From Erigeron canadensis (lineage: Eukaryota > Streptophyta > Magnoliopsida > Asterales > Asteraceae): 64,000 nt of DNA. Of the stretch, positions 11,812 through 25,300 are shown piece by piece (positions within the stretch are counted from its first letter, which is position 1; the number at the start of each line of letters is the position of its first letter). The DNA is taken from assembly GCF_010389155.1 (NCBI RefSeq), contig NC_057768.1, positions 24,747,966 to 24,811,965 on the forward strand, in the 5' to 3' direction. The notes under the pieces are model-generated. The model saw only the letters and a program-made list of their open reading frames with translations. It was not told where the DNA came from and ran no database searches. The position numbers and the translations under genes were made by a program.

Positions 11812-12068
11812 ACCGACGGCTAGCTAGACCCGCTCCCGTCGCCACGTGTCCAGCCACCATTGGTTCCTTTCCTGCGCGCGGGCCCCACTCCGGTTTCTCT
11901 TTCCTCAGGCTACCTTCCCCGTTTTCGGCTATCCTTTCCCCACCCCGACCCACCGGCGGCGGTGTTCTCACGCGGGGCCGGGGTTCACCGCGCCTCACCC
12001 CACATCCACTCCCACCCCCTAAGGGGTGTCAAGTGTACCCTCAACCTCTTCTTTTAATTATATTATAA

Positions 12069-12467
12069 ATGTTAAAACCCAGGTTTTAGTATTTGAACCG
12101 TTAAAAAACAGGTTTTAAACAAAAACTAGGATTTGAATATTCGAGACCCTAAAAGCAAATCGGGTTTTAAAAATTTATACATAAACTAATTACGAGAAAT
12201 TTTTCTATAACGTTTTATTTTATATATACTATATACTATATACTATATATGACGTTATGGTCGTTCAAGGCTTGTGATTTACATATATCTCTATCAAAAA
12301 TTTATGAAGACATCAACTTTATATTTAACGTATTTTAATAGGCAATCTTGGTATACTAAGATACTTGAAAGTTGAAAGCATGTAAATGAAGCATACTATA
12401 GAGAAAAGAAATTTTGTTATGCTTTCTCATAACGTTTTAAACATGTACTGCTCTATGTATCCAAAAA
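12069..12467. other. AT-rich intergenic DNA
   Basis: Contains a short TACTATA repeat near 12225-12250. No gene or element boundary recognised. Confidence 0.4.
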
Positions 12468-12917
12468 CTAGTCTTTCAGTCCCGTCTGATGGATGAGTAA
12501 TCTTAAAATATATACATTATAGGGAATCATGTGTTTGGGTTCAAATCTTCAACATAAATCAACGTTGTCTTTTTTTTATCTAACAAAAAATAACAAAATA
12601 TATGTCATATTCTAAATGCAAAAAGTAAAGATGTAAACAACGAGCAAAATAAATTAATGAACAAAATAAATTTAAAAGAATAAACCTTTTGTAGAAAAAT
12701 AAGTCATGATCGACCTATAATTAACAACAAAATAATTAAAAGTGTTGAAAAATGATAATAATATAATAATTATTATCTATTTAATAAGAAAAAAAAGAAA
12801 AAAAAAATCTAAAAAAAAAAGAGAAAGTTAAATTAATAAGAAGGAGAATTAGGCCTAACAAGAAAGATTAAGAGTATCAAATGTATTCCCTGCTTACTCT
12901 TTTAGTTATAATACTAG
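12468..12917 (-). repeat. Helitron-like dispersed repeat, copy R3
   Basis: Minus-strand relative of the 9364 and 61729 repeats. The 3' end is GAAAGACTAG before T (CTAG at 12468-12471), and the body shares blocks such as AAATTTAAAAGAATAAACC. Its 5' end merges with the CTAG of the next Helitron at 12914, suggesting nested insertion. Confidence 0.5.
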
Positions 12918-13688
12918 ATTTTAGGTCCGTGTCAAATACACGGATTTTACAAAATTATCAATATAAGAACTAATATATGGAACAAACAAAATATTTATAC
13001 ATTAAATGTAAAAATATACTAAAAAAGGAAAATTGAGATATTCAAATGTTAATATTGAATGCTAAATCATATAAAGGCTGGATGATGTAATAGAATTTCT
13101 TCTATACAAACTTTTCAAGAGAAACAATACCTTAATTTTGATTACATAATTGATCGAGTTTTCATTGATGTCTTGCAAAAACGTTATATTATTTTCATTA
13201 GCCATGATTGTTAAGAACAATAAAAGTATCCTCTAGTTCGTGGGATTTTCAATGATTTCGTTTGTTATGACTTTATTTGTAGGGTTCAGTTTATATATGA
13301 AGAATGTGTATCCTAAATATAGTTTGATTTCACTTAATATTAATAACAATGATTTTTTTAATTATAGTCTGATTACAATTATTGATAACAACAATATTAC
13401 AATTAGTTTGATTACAATTAATAATATAAAATATAATATTTATATAAATATCAATTCGTATTAATCTAAATGTTGTAACATCTCTAACTTTTAGCTATAT
13501 TTTGTTATTAGATATACATTGCAATAAAATTATTAATTATTTTTAAATTGGGTTAAAGTGTAAATTGGTGATGTAAAAACAAAAAGTGTAAATTAACTTA
13601 GACATGTGTTGATTTAATTTATGTTGAGAAATTGAGGGTTGAGATTGGTCAATTGAGGTTAGGTCAGTTGTATTATAGTATATATAGA
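12914..13688 (-). mobile_element. Non-autonomous Helitron A
   Basis: The minus-strand 3' end is a hairpin (TCCGTG..CACGGA) followed by ACCTAAAATCTAG and then T. The 5' end is TCTATATATACTATAATAC. 775 bp, no transposase. It shares its 5' terminal ~60 bp with the following copy (GGTCAGTTGT block). Confidence 0.65.
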
Positions 13689-14622
13689 TTTTTGACCCGT
13701 ATCAAATACATGCGGCTTACGCAACGTGGCAACACAAAAAAAACTTATTTTAAGTCAGTATGTAAAAGTATATTTAAAAAAATTTGAGAAATTAAAATGT
13801 AAATAATGTAAGTTAAATCATAGGGAAAAAAAAAATCACATATCATCGTTAATCTTTTGCTAGACTTCTTTATAGACAACATTTTTTCTTTGGCTTACGA
13901 ACTTTGTCGCATATCAACACCTTAAGATCCTTTTTCGATTTAACCCTTGAAGGTACAACTTTTCGTGTGTGAAAACCTGGACATTATAGATACAAATCAA
14001 CTATATATAAAGATTACCCCTGACTTTTGTTTATTGTTATTGCAAATGAAACGACCTTTTGGGAACTTTAGTCTATTAAACTTGAACCTGAATATCTTAT
14101 GTTACGGTATTAGCTTTATTTTCGGGATATAAGTTTTGTACCTAATGTTGTACCCCGATAACACTTCCGTTTTAATGACATGTTTTCCTAAACATTTTAT
14201 ATTCGGTCTCATTCCATTATATAATCTGTTTGAAAAACATACTTATTTATTCATCCATATATACGTTAGTTAGTGGATATTAAGACAATCACATAAACTA
14301 TGTGGTGTGAATGTGTTAACTTAATTAAATGTTATTGGTTGTGTAGTTAGCATGAAGCTCTAATAATAATTATTCGTAAGAGTTGTAGTTAATCCCATAT
14401 ATGTTTCCAATTTGGTCTTAAATTACTATTAATTAAACAATTCTATATGTATCTTGTCGATTAAGTTGTAATTTATAACATAAATTTGATCAATTTGTAT
14501 TTTTATTATTTAAATAATATAATTTAGTCACATTTTTAATAGCTTAATTTAAGAAAACTAAGGGTTTTGATTGGTCAATTGAAGTTAGGTCAGTTGTCTT
14601 TTAGTATACATAAAGATATAGA
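13684..14622 (-). mobile_element. Non-autonomous Helitron B
   Basis: The 3' side repeats the hairpin plan (GACCCGTATCAAATACATGCGGC on the plus strand, imperfect), with the terminal CTAG changed to CTAT. The 5' end near 14616-14622 is homologous to that of copy A (GTCAATTGAAGTTAGGTCAG). Older than copy A by its decay. Confidence 0.5.
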
Positions 14623-14844
14623 TAAATTGTTTCATCAATTATATAATATCGAAAATGTATCATTTAAAAGTAGTTTGTCAAGATTTGTGATTATAATGTC
14701 GAGAATTCACGTCCTCTTAGATTATATTTTGGATGGGTGTGACATTTTCTATAAATTAATATTAATATAATTACAACCTGTCTAAAGTTTTTTTGTATGA
14801 ACAATAACTTAGAAAAAGTTACAACGTCGTTAGTATATATACAA

Positions 14845-15151
14845 CTAGATTATTTTCCCGTGTAATACGCGGGATAAACACATTAAGCGTTTACAATAAT
14901 AAAATTAGTAGTTATAGAAAAATATGTTGAAATTTGTTGATATTATTACTTGAAAAAATGTTTTGTATCGACCTTTTTTTGACGCTTAGTATGATATGTA
15001 TGTTATATCTTTGTATAATGATGATAATAATGTAAAGTTAAGTATAGATAATCATGTTGAAAATATATTATTTTTTGAAAATTGTTTGTTGTTATAGATT
15101 TTTAATAAGATAATTTTGCTATATTTATGACAATGTAAAATTACAAATATA
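14845..15151 (-). mobile_element. Helitron 3' end C
   Basis: CTAG at 14845-14848 is next to hairpin CCCGTGTAATACGCGGG, in minus orientation. The 5' end is not resolved; it may be cut by the next element. Confidence 0.5.
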
Positions 15152-15348
15152 CTAGTTAATGAAACCCGGGTTCAACCCGGGTTTTTTAAGTTAAATTTGT
15201 TCTAACCCGAACATTTTCCGTAAATATCGGGAAAAAAATTCGGATCAATATTAGAAAAAAAACTTGAAAAATTCAAAATTTTAATAAAAAAAAGGTTTAA
15301 TGTTAATGTTGATGACTATTCACTTATTATTATATATATATATATATA
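15152..15348 (-). mobile_element. Helitron 3' end D
   Basis: CTAG at 15152-15155 is followed (plus strand) by AACCCGGGTTCAACCCGGGTT, whose two CCCGGG units form the subterminal hairpin. The body is short or truncated. Confidence 0.5.
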
Positions 15349-16133
15349 CTAGGCATTTTCACCCGCGCGATGCGCGGCTTTTGTATTGATTTTTTAAAAC
15401 TTTCAATGTTGGCATCGATAACCAACAAAATTCGGTTTTGCTAGTGTGGTGTTGTTGCATTGTTTGGTTTTACGGAGACGTGAATAGAAAATATTTATAA
15501 GAATTAGACCTAATTCTTGCTATGTACCACTGAAAAAATAGAACAATCGACCAAATAAGAAAATATAAATTATCTAACTTTTGACATGATCAAGAACTGA
15601 AAAACAAATTGATGGGCTTAAAATCGCTATGAACAACAAAAGAAGAAATCTTAAGAAAAAATAAAATTAAAATAGGTTAAATAAATCAAACTAAAAACAA
15701 TAATGATCTTAGTTGGTGAGAGACTTGCAATTGTAAATGAAAATATAATGTCTTATTTAACTCACCCGTAAGACCATGTGTTAATTATACTTGAACCAAA
15801 AGTTAAAGAAAATAAATGGAGTACGTAAAAATATAATTGCTATATAATCAAAATAATAATAACAACGAACCTCTTTAACAAATTAAAAAAAGAATAAATA
15901 AAGTTGTAGGTTTTAAAAATGTGAATATTGCATAATGATTTTGTGATATGCATAAAATATTTAAAGATTTTATAAAGATTTATTAGAGATATATTTTTTA
16001 ATAATATAAAATATTATATTGTAAAAATAATATGAAGATGACACATAGGATAAATCCTACGTGGCAATTTATTAGCTTAACTTTAGATTTGAAGAGTGCT
16101 TTAGAAGACTCGGTTAACTACTGTTTTAATAGA
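15349..16133 (-). mobile_element. Non-autonomous Helitron E
   Basis: 3' end: CTAG at 15349-15352 with hairpin CCGCGCGATGCGCGG. 5' end: minus-strand TCTATTAAAACAGTAG at 16133, preceded by A. 785 bp, non-coding, inserted in a TA microsatellite. Confidence 0.6.
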
Positions 16134-17590
16134 TATATATATATATATTAAAAATTATTTATATGAGGATAGAAAAAAGGATGAAAGTTTGAGATATTTA
16201 AAGAAAGTAAACATTGAGTTTAGGATAAAAAAAAGAAATAAGAAAATAAAAATACAAATAATTATGATGTCATATTTTTTTTAGAAATTATGCTAGCAAG
16301 GGATGAGAGCTTGTTATTTCATTTCTTTTCTAAAAATAGCTTTTAAAAACAATTTTGTTTTATTAATATAAGAGATATATATTTTTTTAATAGAAAGTTA
16401 CTTATATTCACATCAGCCCTTGACTACCACCAAATCAGTGGAGAGGCTAACTATACAACAACAAAATTACGATATATTGAATTTACACCATTTTTTATAC
16501 TACAATAAGCCTATTGCCTTAATTTTTTGAAAAATCTTCTCAATATTAAGCTTTTCATTAGCAAGCCTGGTGCCCTGTTTGATTGAAAAATCTTCTCCAT
16601 ATTAATCTTTTCATTAGCGAACCTCTTCTCGTTTATTATTTTAATAATGGTGAAAAATATGTAGTTGAGTATTTTAAGATTTTAAATTGTTTACAAGTAG
16701 AGAAACTTTTATAATTTGACAAAACTTTGATGAAATTTTCAGTCAACATTGATAATAAAAATTTTGATGACCTTTAAGAAAGTTTTATTAAATAGATACC
16801 CCAAAAGAACAAAAAGTTAGATAAATAGGTGATAGCATATAACATTATCCATTGTACTCACATACAATTTAACAGATGTCAAAATTAAAGTAATTATTCA
16901 ATTAATCTCAAATAAAGACGTCGACATACGAGTTTTATTACCTGATCTCTAAATGGCTTTTTCACAAAGTTAAATGACAACTCAAATTTATTGTTTTAAT
17001 TATTTATCATTTTTTTTACAAGGTATGTAATTAATGAAAATGATAAATGTCATTTAGTAAAAATCTAAAAAAGGAAAATAATGTCAACAAAGTAATCAAA
17101 GGTTCTAATTCAATCTTTTTTTCATCAAAAGGGTTGTGATTTTTTTATAAAAGAATTTAGGTTGCTCTATTATCGGGAGATATTAAATATTAAATATTAA
17201 ATAAGGTGAATATAACAAAAACTTGCATTGCCTGGTTGGTTTATGAGTTACTTTCCACAAACTCGAACTTTATTGGAATCTCCGTTTGGAATTTTTTTTT
17301 TCTTCCATGTTTTTTCTATCATAATATTTAAGTTTTTCCCTTCGGTGTTTTTCTAAATGGGGTATTATTATAATGGTGTTATCTTGGGCTTATTACTTAA
17401 ATAGTGGGCTTATTTTAGTGGTGTACTCTTAGGCTTATTAACTTAAACAATGGGCTGACATTTGTTACATAGCTTTTACACGTATTATTATAGCTTTAAT
17501 CACTCAACATCTTAAACAATAGACTTGATCGCGTTTGTTTTACAGAATTTGATGAAATCTGATGTAATTGGAATTGAATTCCATTTCTTA
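16134..17590. other. AT-rich intergenic DNA
   Basis: Two related blocks near 16515-16545 and 16580-16620 share GAAAAATCTTCTC and TTTTCATTAGC, a local duplication. Nothing else recognised. Confidence 0.4.
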
Positions 17591-17826
17591 GTGCGTTTGG
17601 TTGTTCAAAGAAAGAGGAATCTCATTTCGTAGGAATGTTTAATGTAAACATTCCATCATTTGATGAAATCTCCATTCCTTAGGGATGGAGGAAGGAATTT
17701 TATTCATTCCGTCACTTGAATTCTCCAAAAATCAAAAACATCCTATCAAATTCCCTTCCTTCAGATTTCAATTCCTCCGAAATATTCCATTTTTTCCAAA
17801 AACATTATATGAACCAAATGCGTCTT
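17591..17826. mobile_element. Tourist-like MITE (PIF/Harbinger-related)
   Basis: Left end GTGCGTTTGGTTGTTC follows a TTA; the right end, TGAACCAAATGCG, is its imperfect inverse. ~235 bp, with the GTTTGGTT motif typical of Tourist ends. The right-hand target duplication is ambiguous. Confidence 0.4.
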
Positions 17827-19395
17827 TATTATCTACACACTGACGTGTTCTTCATTTTTTATCTGCATGTAAAATATGACACTTGTTTTTTTTTAAAAAA
17901 AAAACAAACTTCATAAATGTTTTTCTTCAGATTTTTTTTTTGCATGTAAAATATGATACTGGTTTTTCGAAATAACATAACTTCATAAATGTTTTTAATT
18001 GGGAATCAGAACCACACCAACTAAAAACACAAGGAAGGGCAACTAATAAAGAATGGAGATTAGAGGATACTAACAAATTCTAAGCTAAAAAGAAAATGAA
18101 GATGGAAGAAATTGGTGAGTATGAGAGACATGTAAGGAAACCCAAACATTGTGTGCTTGAGAGGTTGTATTTGGTGTAAATCGAGTTGTACATTCATAGC
18201 TCTATTACAGTACTTTCTCCTCTTACCACCAACTTTTATGCTTTGTTGTTTTATAATTACAAAAAGTTGAATTGTATATGAATTTATTATAAATCTACCA
18301 TTTCAAAGTTTTTGAAAACCATAATTAATGATGTTTTTAGAACGGCTAATCTTTTAGAAAACTCAAATTACATTAAATTTACTTTTATATAAGTGATTTA
18401 GCATGTTCTTATTTATATAGTTAATTTGTGATAAGGTTAGTGTTATTGTTAGATATCATTATCATTATTAATTATATAACCTTTGCGTTGATTGGTGGTA
18501 TTTATGTATACAATCAGCTCTAACTTTTGTCTTTAGCCAAATTGAATTACTTATATCAATGGTTTGATTAATTATTGCGAAAAAAAACACACCAGATATC
18601 CGCGAAAGCATGTAAAATATATGTGCTCCAAAGCTGAGTATTTGTAGCTTAAAGTTCAAATAGTATGATTGACATCAAAGCTCAAAATATGATTGCACCT
18701 TAACTAAAAGAGTATTAAAATGAATAAAAAAAAATCCAAACAACCTAATAAAATTTCTCATATTAGAAGTCGCGCTACTGGTTTTACCTTTACCCGCTTT
18801 TGATAATACCCAATATAGATAAGCTCAGCTATGTCCACCCAAAATAGATTTTGGACATCGTTTTATAGTGCAGAATTGTAAAAGTAGTTCTATCCTTCTA
18901 TTGTTTTTTTCTTCATTAAAAATCGTTTCGTAAGTTAAAAAATTTAAGTTTTTTTTAACACTTATGAATTATAATTAAACTTTCGAATAAATAAGAAGAT
19001 TATGATAGATCTATCATTCTGACTGCAAATGTTAAAACTCAAATTAAAGCAAATCTACTTTTAATAGAAAAAAACATAATGAATCATAACCTAACACCTA
19101 CTTTGTCGGCCATTCTTCTCAAACTCACCCTTAATTTAATCAATCAACAAAAACGTAGGTGTCCATATTTACATCTTTTGAAACTGAAAGGACCAAATGT
19201 GAAAACCTTCAACCCTCCAGTGGACCACAATTTAATTTGAAAAATGGGCGGTTCAATTACATTTTCATTGATTTCAATTAATTTATCATCTTTCAACTTT
19301 TTTAATTTTTTCAGCAGGAGTTCATTCACTGTCTGAAAAATGAATTAATTTTACTTCATTAAATTAAAATTTTCTTAATCAAATTCAGCTCAAAA
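17827..19395. other. Intergenic and kinesin upstream region
   Basis: AT-rich DNA. The kinesin promoter and leader should lie in the last few hundred bases before 19396. No TATA position can be defended in such AT-rich sequence. Confidence 0.4.
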
Positions 19396-22300
19396 ATGAC
19401 AAAAGATAGCTCAAAAATCATCGAAACAGACGGAATCGAGAACCGGTCCGACAAAACCCTAACAATTCCGATCGAAATTCCTCTTTCGAGAACCCCGTTA
19501 AACACGATACCAGATCCGTCACAATTCTGTAAAGAATTTCAGTATATTGAATCCGGTTCGAGTTCGAATAGAAGGAAATCGGAATCGGCTCATAGTACAC
19601 CAGCTAAGAGTGTTTCCAGGACTACTTATGTTGGTCAATTGGGGGCGGTTACGGGTCCGAGGGTTAGTTTGAGTAATACAGATAGAGTAGGGAGTAGTTC
19701 TAGGGTTTCGAGAAGGATTTCAGGTGCGAATTGTGAGCCAGTGGTTAAGGATAGTATTGAGGTTAAACATTTTGAGCTAGTCGAAGATCCTTCGTTTTGG
19801 AACGATCATAATGTTCAGGTTAATTCGAGAAATTATATTGTTTGTAGTTGTTATTTGATGATACTTTTTTGTACTTGTTAGGATGCATTTTTAAGTTGTG
19901 CTTATATAACTTGTGTATGATTGTATTATGAAGCTCGATAATGTGGGAAATGATTATTGCTTTAAGTAAAGTAATTATTACGTCGAGTAAGTGTGTGGCT
20001 TAGTTGGTTATCTAGGATTCAATAATTGCCGAAGTTTAGGAATGTTTGACAATGTGTGATGCATTAGGAATTTAGGATTAGGACTAGGATTTTTTACTGT
20101 AATTGGCTATCTTAGTTTCTATTGAGTTCGTTTCCTATTATGATTGTCTTACACAATCATTAAGCTTAGCTAAGTCTATTTGTATGATTCTTGTAATTTT
20201 GATTTAGTCAAATTAGATATTTAAATAAGATACATTTTTCTTGTGGTTTACGAGGAACCTATTTTATCCGAATTTTTTCTTGGTGAACTACCATCTTGTC
20301 AGGAACAGGGAACCCGAGAATTTTTTTAGCTTTTGGGACTTTTTTTTTTTGCTTTTTTTTTTTTTTCCATTTAAGGGCATATAATAAATGGCAAAACAAC
20401 CACCAAAAAAAGAGCAGTCTGATCATGTATTTTGTAGAAAGAACACACAACCTTCTTAATGCAACTTTTTCTTATTAGATAAAGTAGATAAAGGACGTAG
20501 TTGTTTATTTTTTGAAGAGTTAAACTGGATTCCGATTAACTTAAACATAGAAAAAGGGACCTAGAAGCTTATTATTAGTAGATATTACTTTGAAAGAGAG
20601 TGTATTGCTTATGGTTCAATGGTTGTCTTGTGGATAGTTTTTTGAAATGGTGTGGTGAACTTTTTATACGCAGGTCTTAATACGGATCAGACCGTTAAGC
20701 AATACGGAGAAGATGGCACAAGGGTATGGCAGGTGCTTGAAGCAAGAGAGTTCACAAAACTTAGCTTGGCTTGGTCACCCTGAAGTCAGATTCACATTTG
20801 ATCACATTGTCAGTGAGACAATATCACAGGTACTGTACTTTCTGTTTTGTTTGCATAGTTGCATACATGACTTATTACATTATTATAGAAAAATCATTAT
20901 GTTTTTCTTGCTTATCAATAATAAGTTGGTGGTATCTTTGGTTATATAATACTCTATTGCATATTGATTTATTATCAGGAAAAGCTATTCAGGGTTGCTG
21001 GATTGCCCATGGTTGATAACTGCATGTCTGGTTATAATAGTTGCATGTTTGCTTATGGTCAGGTATTGTTTGAAACAACCTTCTTCTATGTATAGATGTA
21101 TTATGAGATCTTTCAGATTATTTAGCTTTCGCTGCTTTATGTATTCAGACTGGTAGTGGCAAAACTTATACAATGATGGGTGAAATAAGTCAGCAGGATG
21201 GAAAGCTTGTTGATGACTGTGGAATAACTCCACGGCTTTATGAATATCTATTCATGAGGATTAAATTGGTAAGAGGTTGATGGTACCATGTTAACTAGAT
21301 TGTATAACACCTTATAACTTTCTTTGATGTAAAACCGTACTGGGTAATATCTGCAGGAGGAAGAGAACGGGAGGGATGAAAGACTAAAGTATAGCTGCAA
21401 GTGTTCCTTTTTGGAGATATACAACGAGCAAATAACAGATCTCCTGGAGCCTTCATCCACTAATCTCCAAGTGAGTAAAAGTTCATCTATTGATGCTAGT
21501 GTAATCACGGGCAATTTTCCTTCCTTGTCATTTCTTTGAATGTTAGATATGATAAATTTGTAGCTCAGAGAAGGTTTAAAGGAAGGAGTGTATGTTGAGA
21601 ATCTTACAGAACATACTGTCAATACCGTTGAGGAAGTCCTTAAGCTTTTGTTGCAGGTGTGTCAATATAGTTAAACTTTACACACTGCTACCACTTGCTC
21701 ACTTGTTAAAGATTAGTCTTGCATATTTATGTCTATTGACTATTAAATAAATGTATCCTACAGGGTGCTGCGAATAGGAAAGTTGCGGGAACCGATATGA
21801 ATAGTGAAAGCAGCCGATCACATAGTGTTTTCACATGCATTGTTGAAAGTCGCCGGGAAAAGGATTCTGTAATGCATCTTAGGTTTGGGAGGTTACATTT
21901 GGTAGATCTAGCTGGCTCTGAAAGGTATTTCAGTCCCAAGATAACCCTAGAGACTTTATTACGTTTAATATTCTCATATTTGACTTACCAAATTTGAATA
22001 TCACTACCACTTAGGCAGAGAAGCTCTGGACCAGGGGAACGTTTAAAGGAGGCGTCCTATATAAACAAATCACTATCAACTTTGGGGTAGGTGCATCAGA
22101 GTCTATTGTAATTCACATTTACTTCTACTGCTTTTGGTGATTATTTTTATTCAGTTTATATCCTTAGTCAAACACTCAAGATTATCAATATAGGTTAATT
22201 CATGGCATCCTTGCTGCAGCTAACATTGCTTTATTGTAATGTTTGAAATATTTCAGTATTTAATGAACTGAAATTCTTCTCTAGGTGACATTGTAAAATT

Positions 22301-25300
22301 TTAGAGTGTGCTGTGAACTTGAGCCTTGAAGGAACGCTGAAAGCTAACTTTTAGGAAATATGGAATTTTCCATAATTTTTTGGAAGTCATATATAACTGT
22401 ATGTCTGCCCATATTGGATGAATAATTACCTGGTAACAGACCTCCCTCATATAATAGAACTATAGAATGTTGTTAAGACTACAGTGAAAGCATAAACAGA
22501 AAGGAAAGAAGCAAGGCAGGCATCATAACAAAATGAGAAATAGATCCATGTATCAAGTTCCCATAAGTTAATATGCACTTAATATACTTAGTTTCTATTA
22601 TTAGCTTATTATAATACTATAAATAGGGGCATGAGTAATAGTGTTTGTTCCAAAAAAAATCTAGTTTTGAATTTAACACAGAATTAGGCATCTCATGGTG
22701 AGCAGCCTTAGCTCTCATAAGCGGGTCAAACCATCAATATTATACTGTTTTTGCTACTCATGTAATCTTGCTGCAAGGTCTTAACAAATGTTAATGGTCT
22801 CAATCCGTCGTATAGGATTCTTGATTGGAGCCTCAAGTCTATATCTAGTAACAAATGCATAACATAATAGTCTAACTTAGCTTGAGTGATAAATAGTCTG
22901 AGGTACTTGACTAGTTGTCTGTCTATTGATTTATTTTTGGCTCCTTTCTGCTTATCAACTATTCTAGATATGGGAAGCTAGTGCCTAGTAGACAGATATT
23001 TGGCAGAAAGATATTTTATTTTCCCCGACAGCGAAGATTCAGTATGGCAGAGAGATCTTACTTGCATCATACATGCATTTTTTAGCCTGAAAAAAGCTGT
23101 CAAAGCATGAACTACTGACAAAGACATGGCTTTCACATATTTGAACATAAATAGGAAGGCATAGAATATATATGTCCATGAGCTAGTGTCAAGCTTTTAA
23201 ACACTTTTTATGATTGCAGTCTGGTAATAATGTCTCTGGTGGATGTTGCACATGGGAAACATAAACATGTACCTTACAGAGACTCGAGACTTACATTTCT
23301 TCTTCAGGTCAGAAGCTAAAAGCATATTCATATTTCTGTTTAATTTTCTCTTCAGAGTAGCATCTTATTTTCTATCTGGATGCAGGATTCTCTAGGTGGG
23401 AACTCGAAGACGACAATTATAGCAAATGTCAGCCCCTCAATGTGGTAAGTTTTGCTTCTTGTATTTTATGTCAATGTCTTGGTTATTGCTCACATTACTT
23501 GTTTATGTGATTTTAAATATGATAACACGTTTGCATGCAGGGCTGCGAATGAGACCCTAAGTACTCTAAAATTTGCTCAGCGTGCCAAGCTAATTCAGAA
23601 CAATGTATGAACAATAAAGTCTTGTCTCTTCTTATCTTCAGTCCTCGATAAATTGTTTGAATTTTTTCTGTTTCCTTAGGCAAAAGTAAATGAAGACGCA
23701 TCAGGTGATGTGATAGCTCTGCAACGACAAATTCAAATGTTAAAGGTGTATTGAAATGCAGATCCAAATATGTCTAGTTGTAGCATTATTTTTATAGGCT
23801 TTTGACATGTGGTATGTTATTAATATTGCAGGAGCAAATGTCCGTGTTGATGAAGCGTCAAAATACCTCCAAACTTCTGTTACAACCGTCCCAAAGTGAA
23901 CAGAAAAACCAATTTGTATGTTATGATATCCCCTCATTTTTGGGCTGTACTCTAATATGAATCGATAATGTGTCATTAACTCATTATGCTCCTGATGTTT
24001 TCGTGTTCTCTACCAAGAAAAAATTCTTAATTTTGTTTGTTTGTTATGTAATGCTTTTAAAGACACTTGAGGTTGAAGAAAGCTACATGGAGCAAAATTT
24101 GCCTATTGAAAGAGAGAATCAGGTCTGTAGTGCTTCTTCTGACAGTACGTAAGTTTTGGGATATCTGCAGTCTGCTTAAGGCTAAATCTAGATTCACTTG
24201 ATGCAGAATGACAAATCTGCAATGACATTAGAAGAGTACAAGTGTGCGAACTCCAAACTGATTAGGTGCGTTCGATTGAATCAACTTATAGTGGATACAC
24301 CAGTTTTAGGTTTTTGTAATGTGAAAATAAGTGGAAACATACACTATGTTTTTTGTAACTTGTGGTTAATTATCACGCGTATATTCAACTATTGCAGGAA
24401 AGTTGATGAACTGAACAGAGAACTGCACAAATACATGAGTTGTAACCAGACATCAGTATATCCTGTAAGTAAAATACATTCACTTTAACTTGAAGTGGGA
24501 ATCTTCCAATGAAAATTGTGGTTGTTTACTTTCGTACGCTGCTTCTTCTTCTTTTTTTTATTTTTTTATTTTATTGAAACATCTCCTTTTTTTCTATCTT
24601 TTGAATTACACGTTTACTTAATATTCAGGTGGAAAGTGTGTTGAGTAGCATTGCTTTAGGAGATGGGATGGCAGCCTGTAGTCAAGTGGAAGATGGAGTT
24701 CTGCTTCATAACAGTGGTCTTGAAACGGCCAGCATGTTGCATTCCAAAATTTCAGAAGAGCTAATGGATACAAGAACTTTATTAGACTCCATGAAATCTC
24801 AGCAAACCCGATTGGTCGAAGAGCTACAATATGTACGCCAAGAGAACGATAGACTGGTGGAAACCCTAACCAACAACAAACAACAGATACATCCTATGCT
24901 TAATCATGAAAACCATAATTTAGAAAATGGCTCGTTAGAAAGCACAGACCAAAGTATGATCGATTTACAAGCCAGGTTGGATAAGATGACTAAAGGCCTC
25001 GAGGATTTGAAATTACTTAATGATCCTCTCAGGGACCAAGTTGATCTAGCTCATGAGGAAGTGGAGAATGAAGCAGCTAAAGCAATTATTAATTTACAAG
25101 AAGAATTAGCTTCTTTACAGGTGAAATATCACAAAAGACTATGTACCATGACTGAAGAAAACAAAAAACTAAAAAGAATCATTGCAGCCAAAGAGGATGA
25201 AGTGTACACGTTGCATAGTGACTGGGAGAAAGCAAGTTTAGAGTTAACCAGCTTTCTGTTGGATGGTTCTAAATCTCTCAAAGGTGCCTCTGCACAAATA

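Larger units (their letters stand above)
9959..12019 (-). mobile_element. PIF/Harbinger DNA transposon, complete ends
   Basis: Terminal inverted repeats GGGGGTGGGAGTGG (left) and CCACTCCCACCCCC (right) are flanked by the 3 bp duplication TAA (9956-9958 and 12020-12022), the TWA target of PIF/Harbinger. Length 2061 bp. Subterminal DNA is C/G-rich and clearly unlike the AT-rich host. It carries only the DDE transposase gene; the Myb/SANT-like second ORF usual for autonomous members is not seen, so it probably depends on other copies even apart from the nonsense codon. Confidence 0.88.
9364..12068 (-). repeat. Helitron-like dispersed repeat (copy R2), interrupted by Harbinger at 9959-12019
   Basis: 9364-9958 plus 12020-~12068 together are the reverse complement of the uninterrupted repeat at 61729-62289. 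The 3' end (minus strand) is GAAGACTAG before T, a Helitron-type terminus. The family is non-coding. Confidence 0.7.

Noticed and set aside
13240..13464. 74-residue open frame
   Set aside because: Lies inside Helitron A and is Asn/Ile-rich from AT-rich repeats.
19995..20060. tRNA-like GGCTTAGTTGGTTA in kinesin intron 1
   Set aside because: No B box (GGTTCGA) and no cloverleaf could be drawn.
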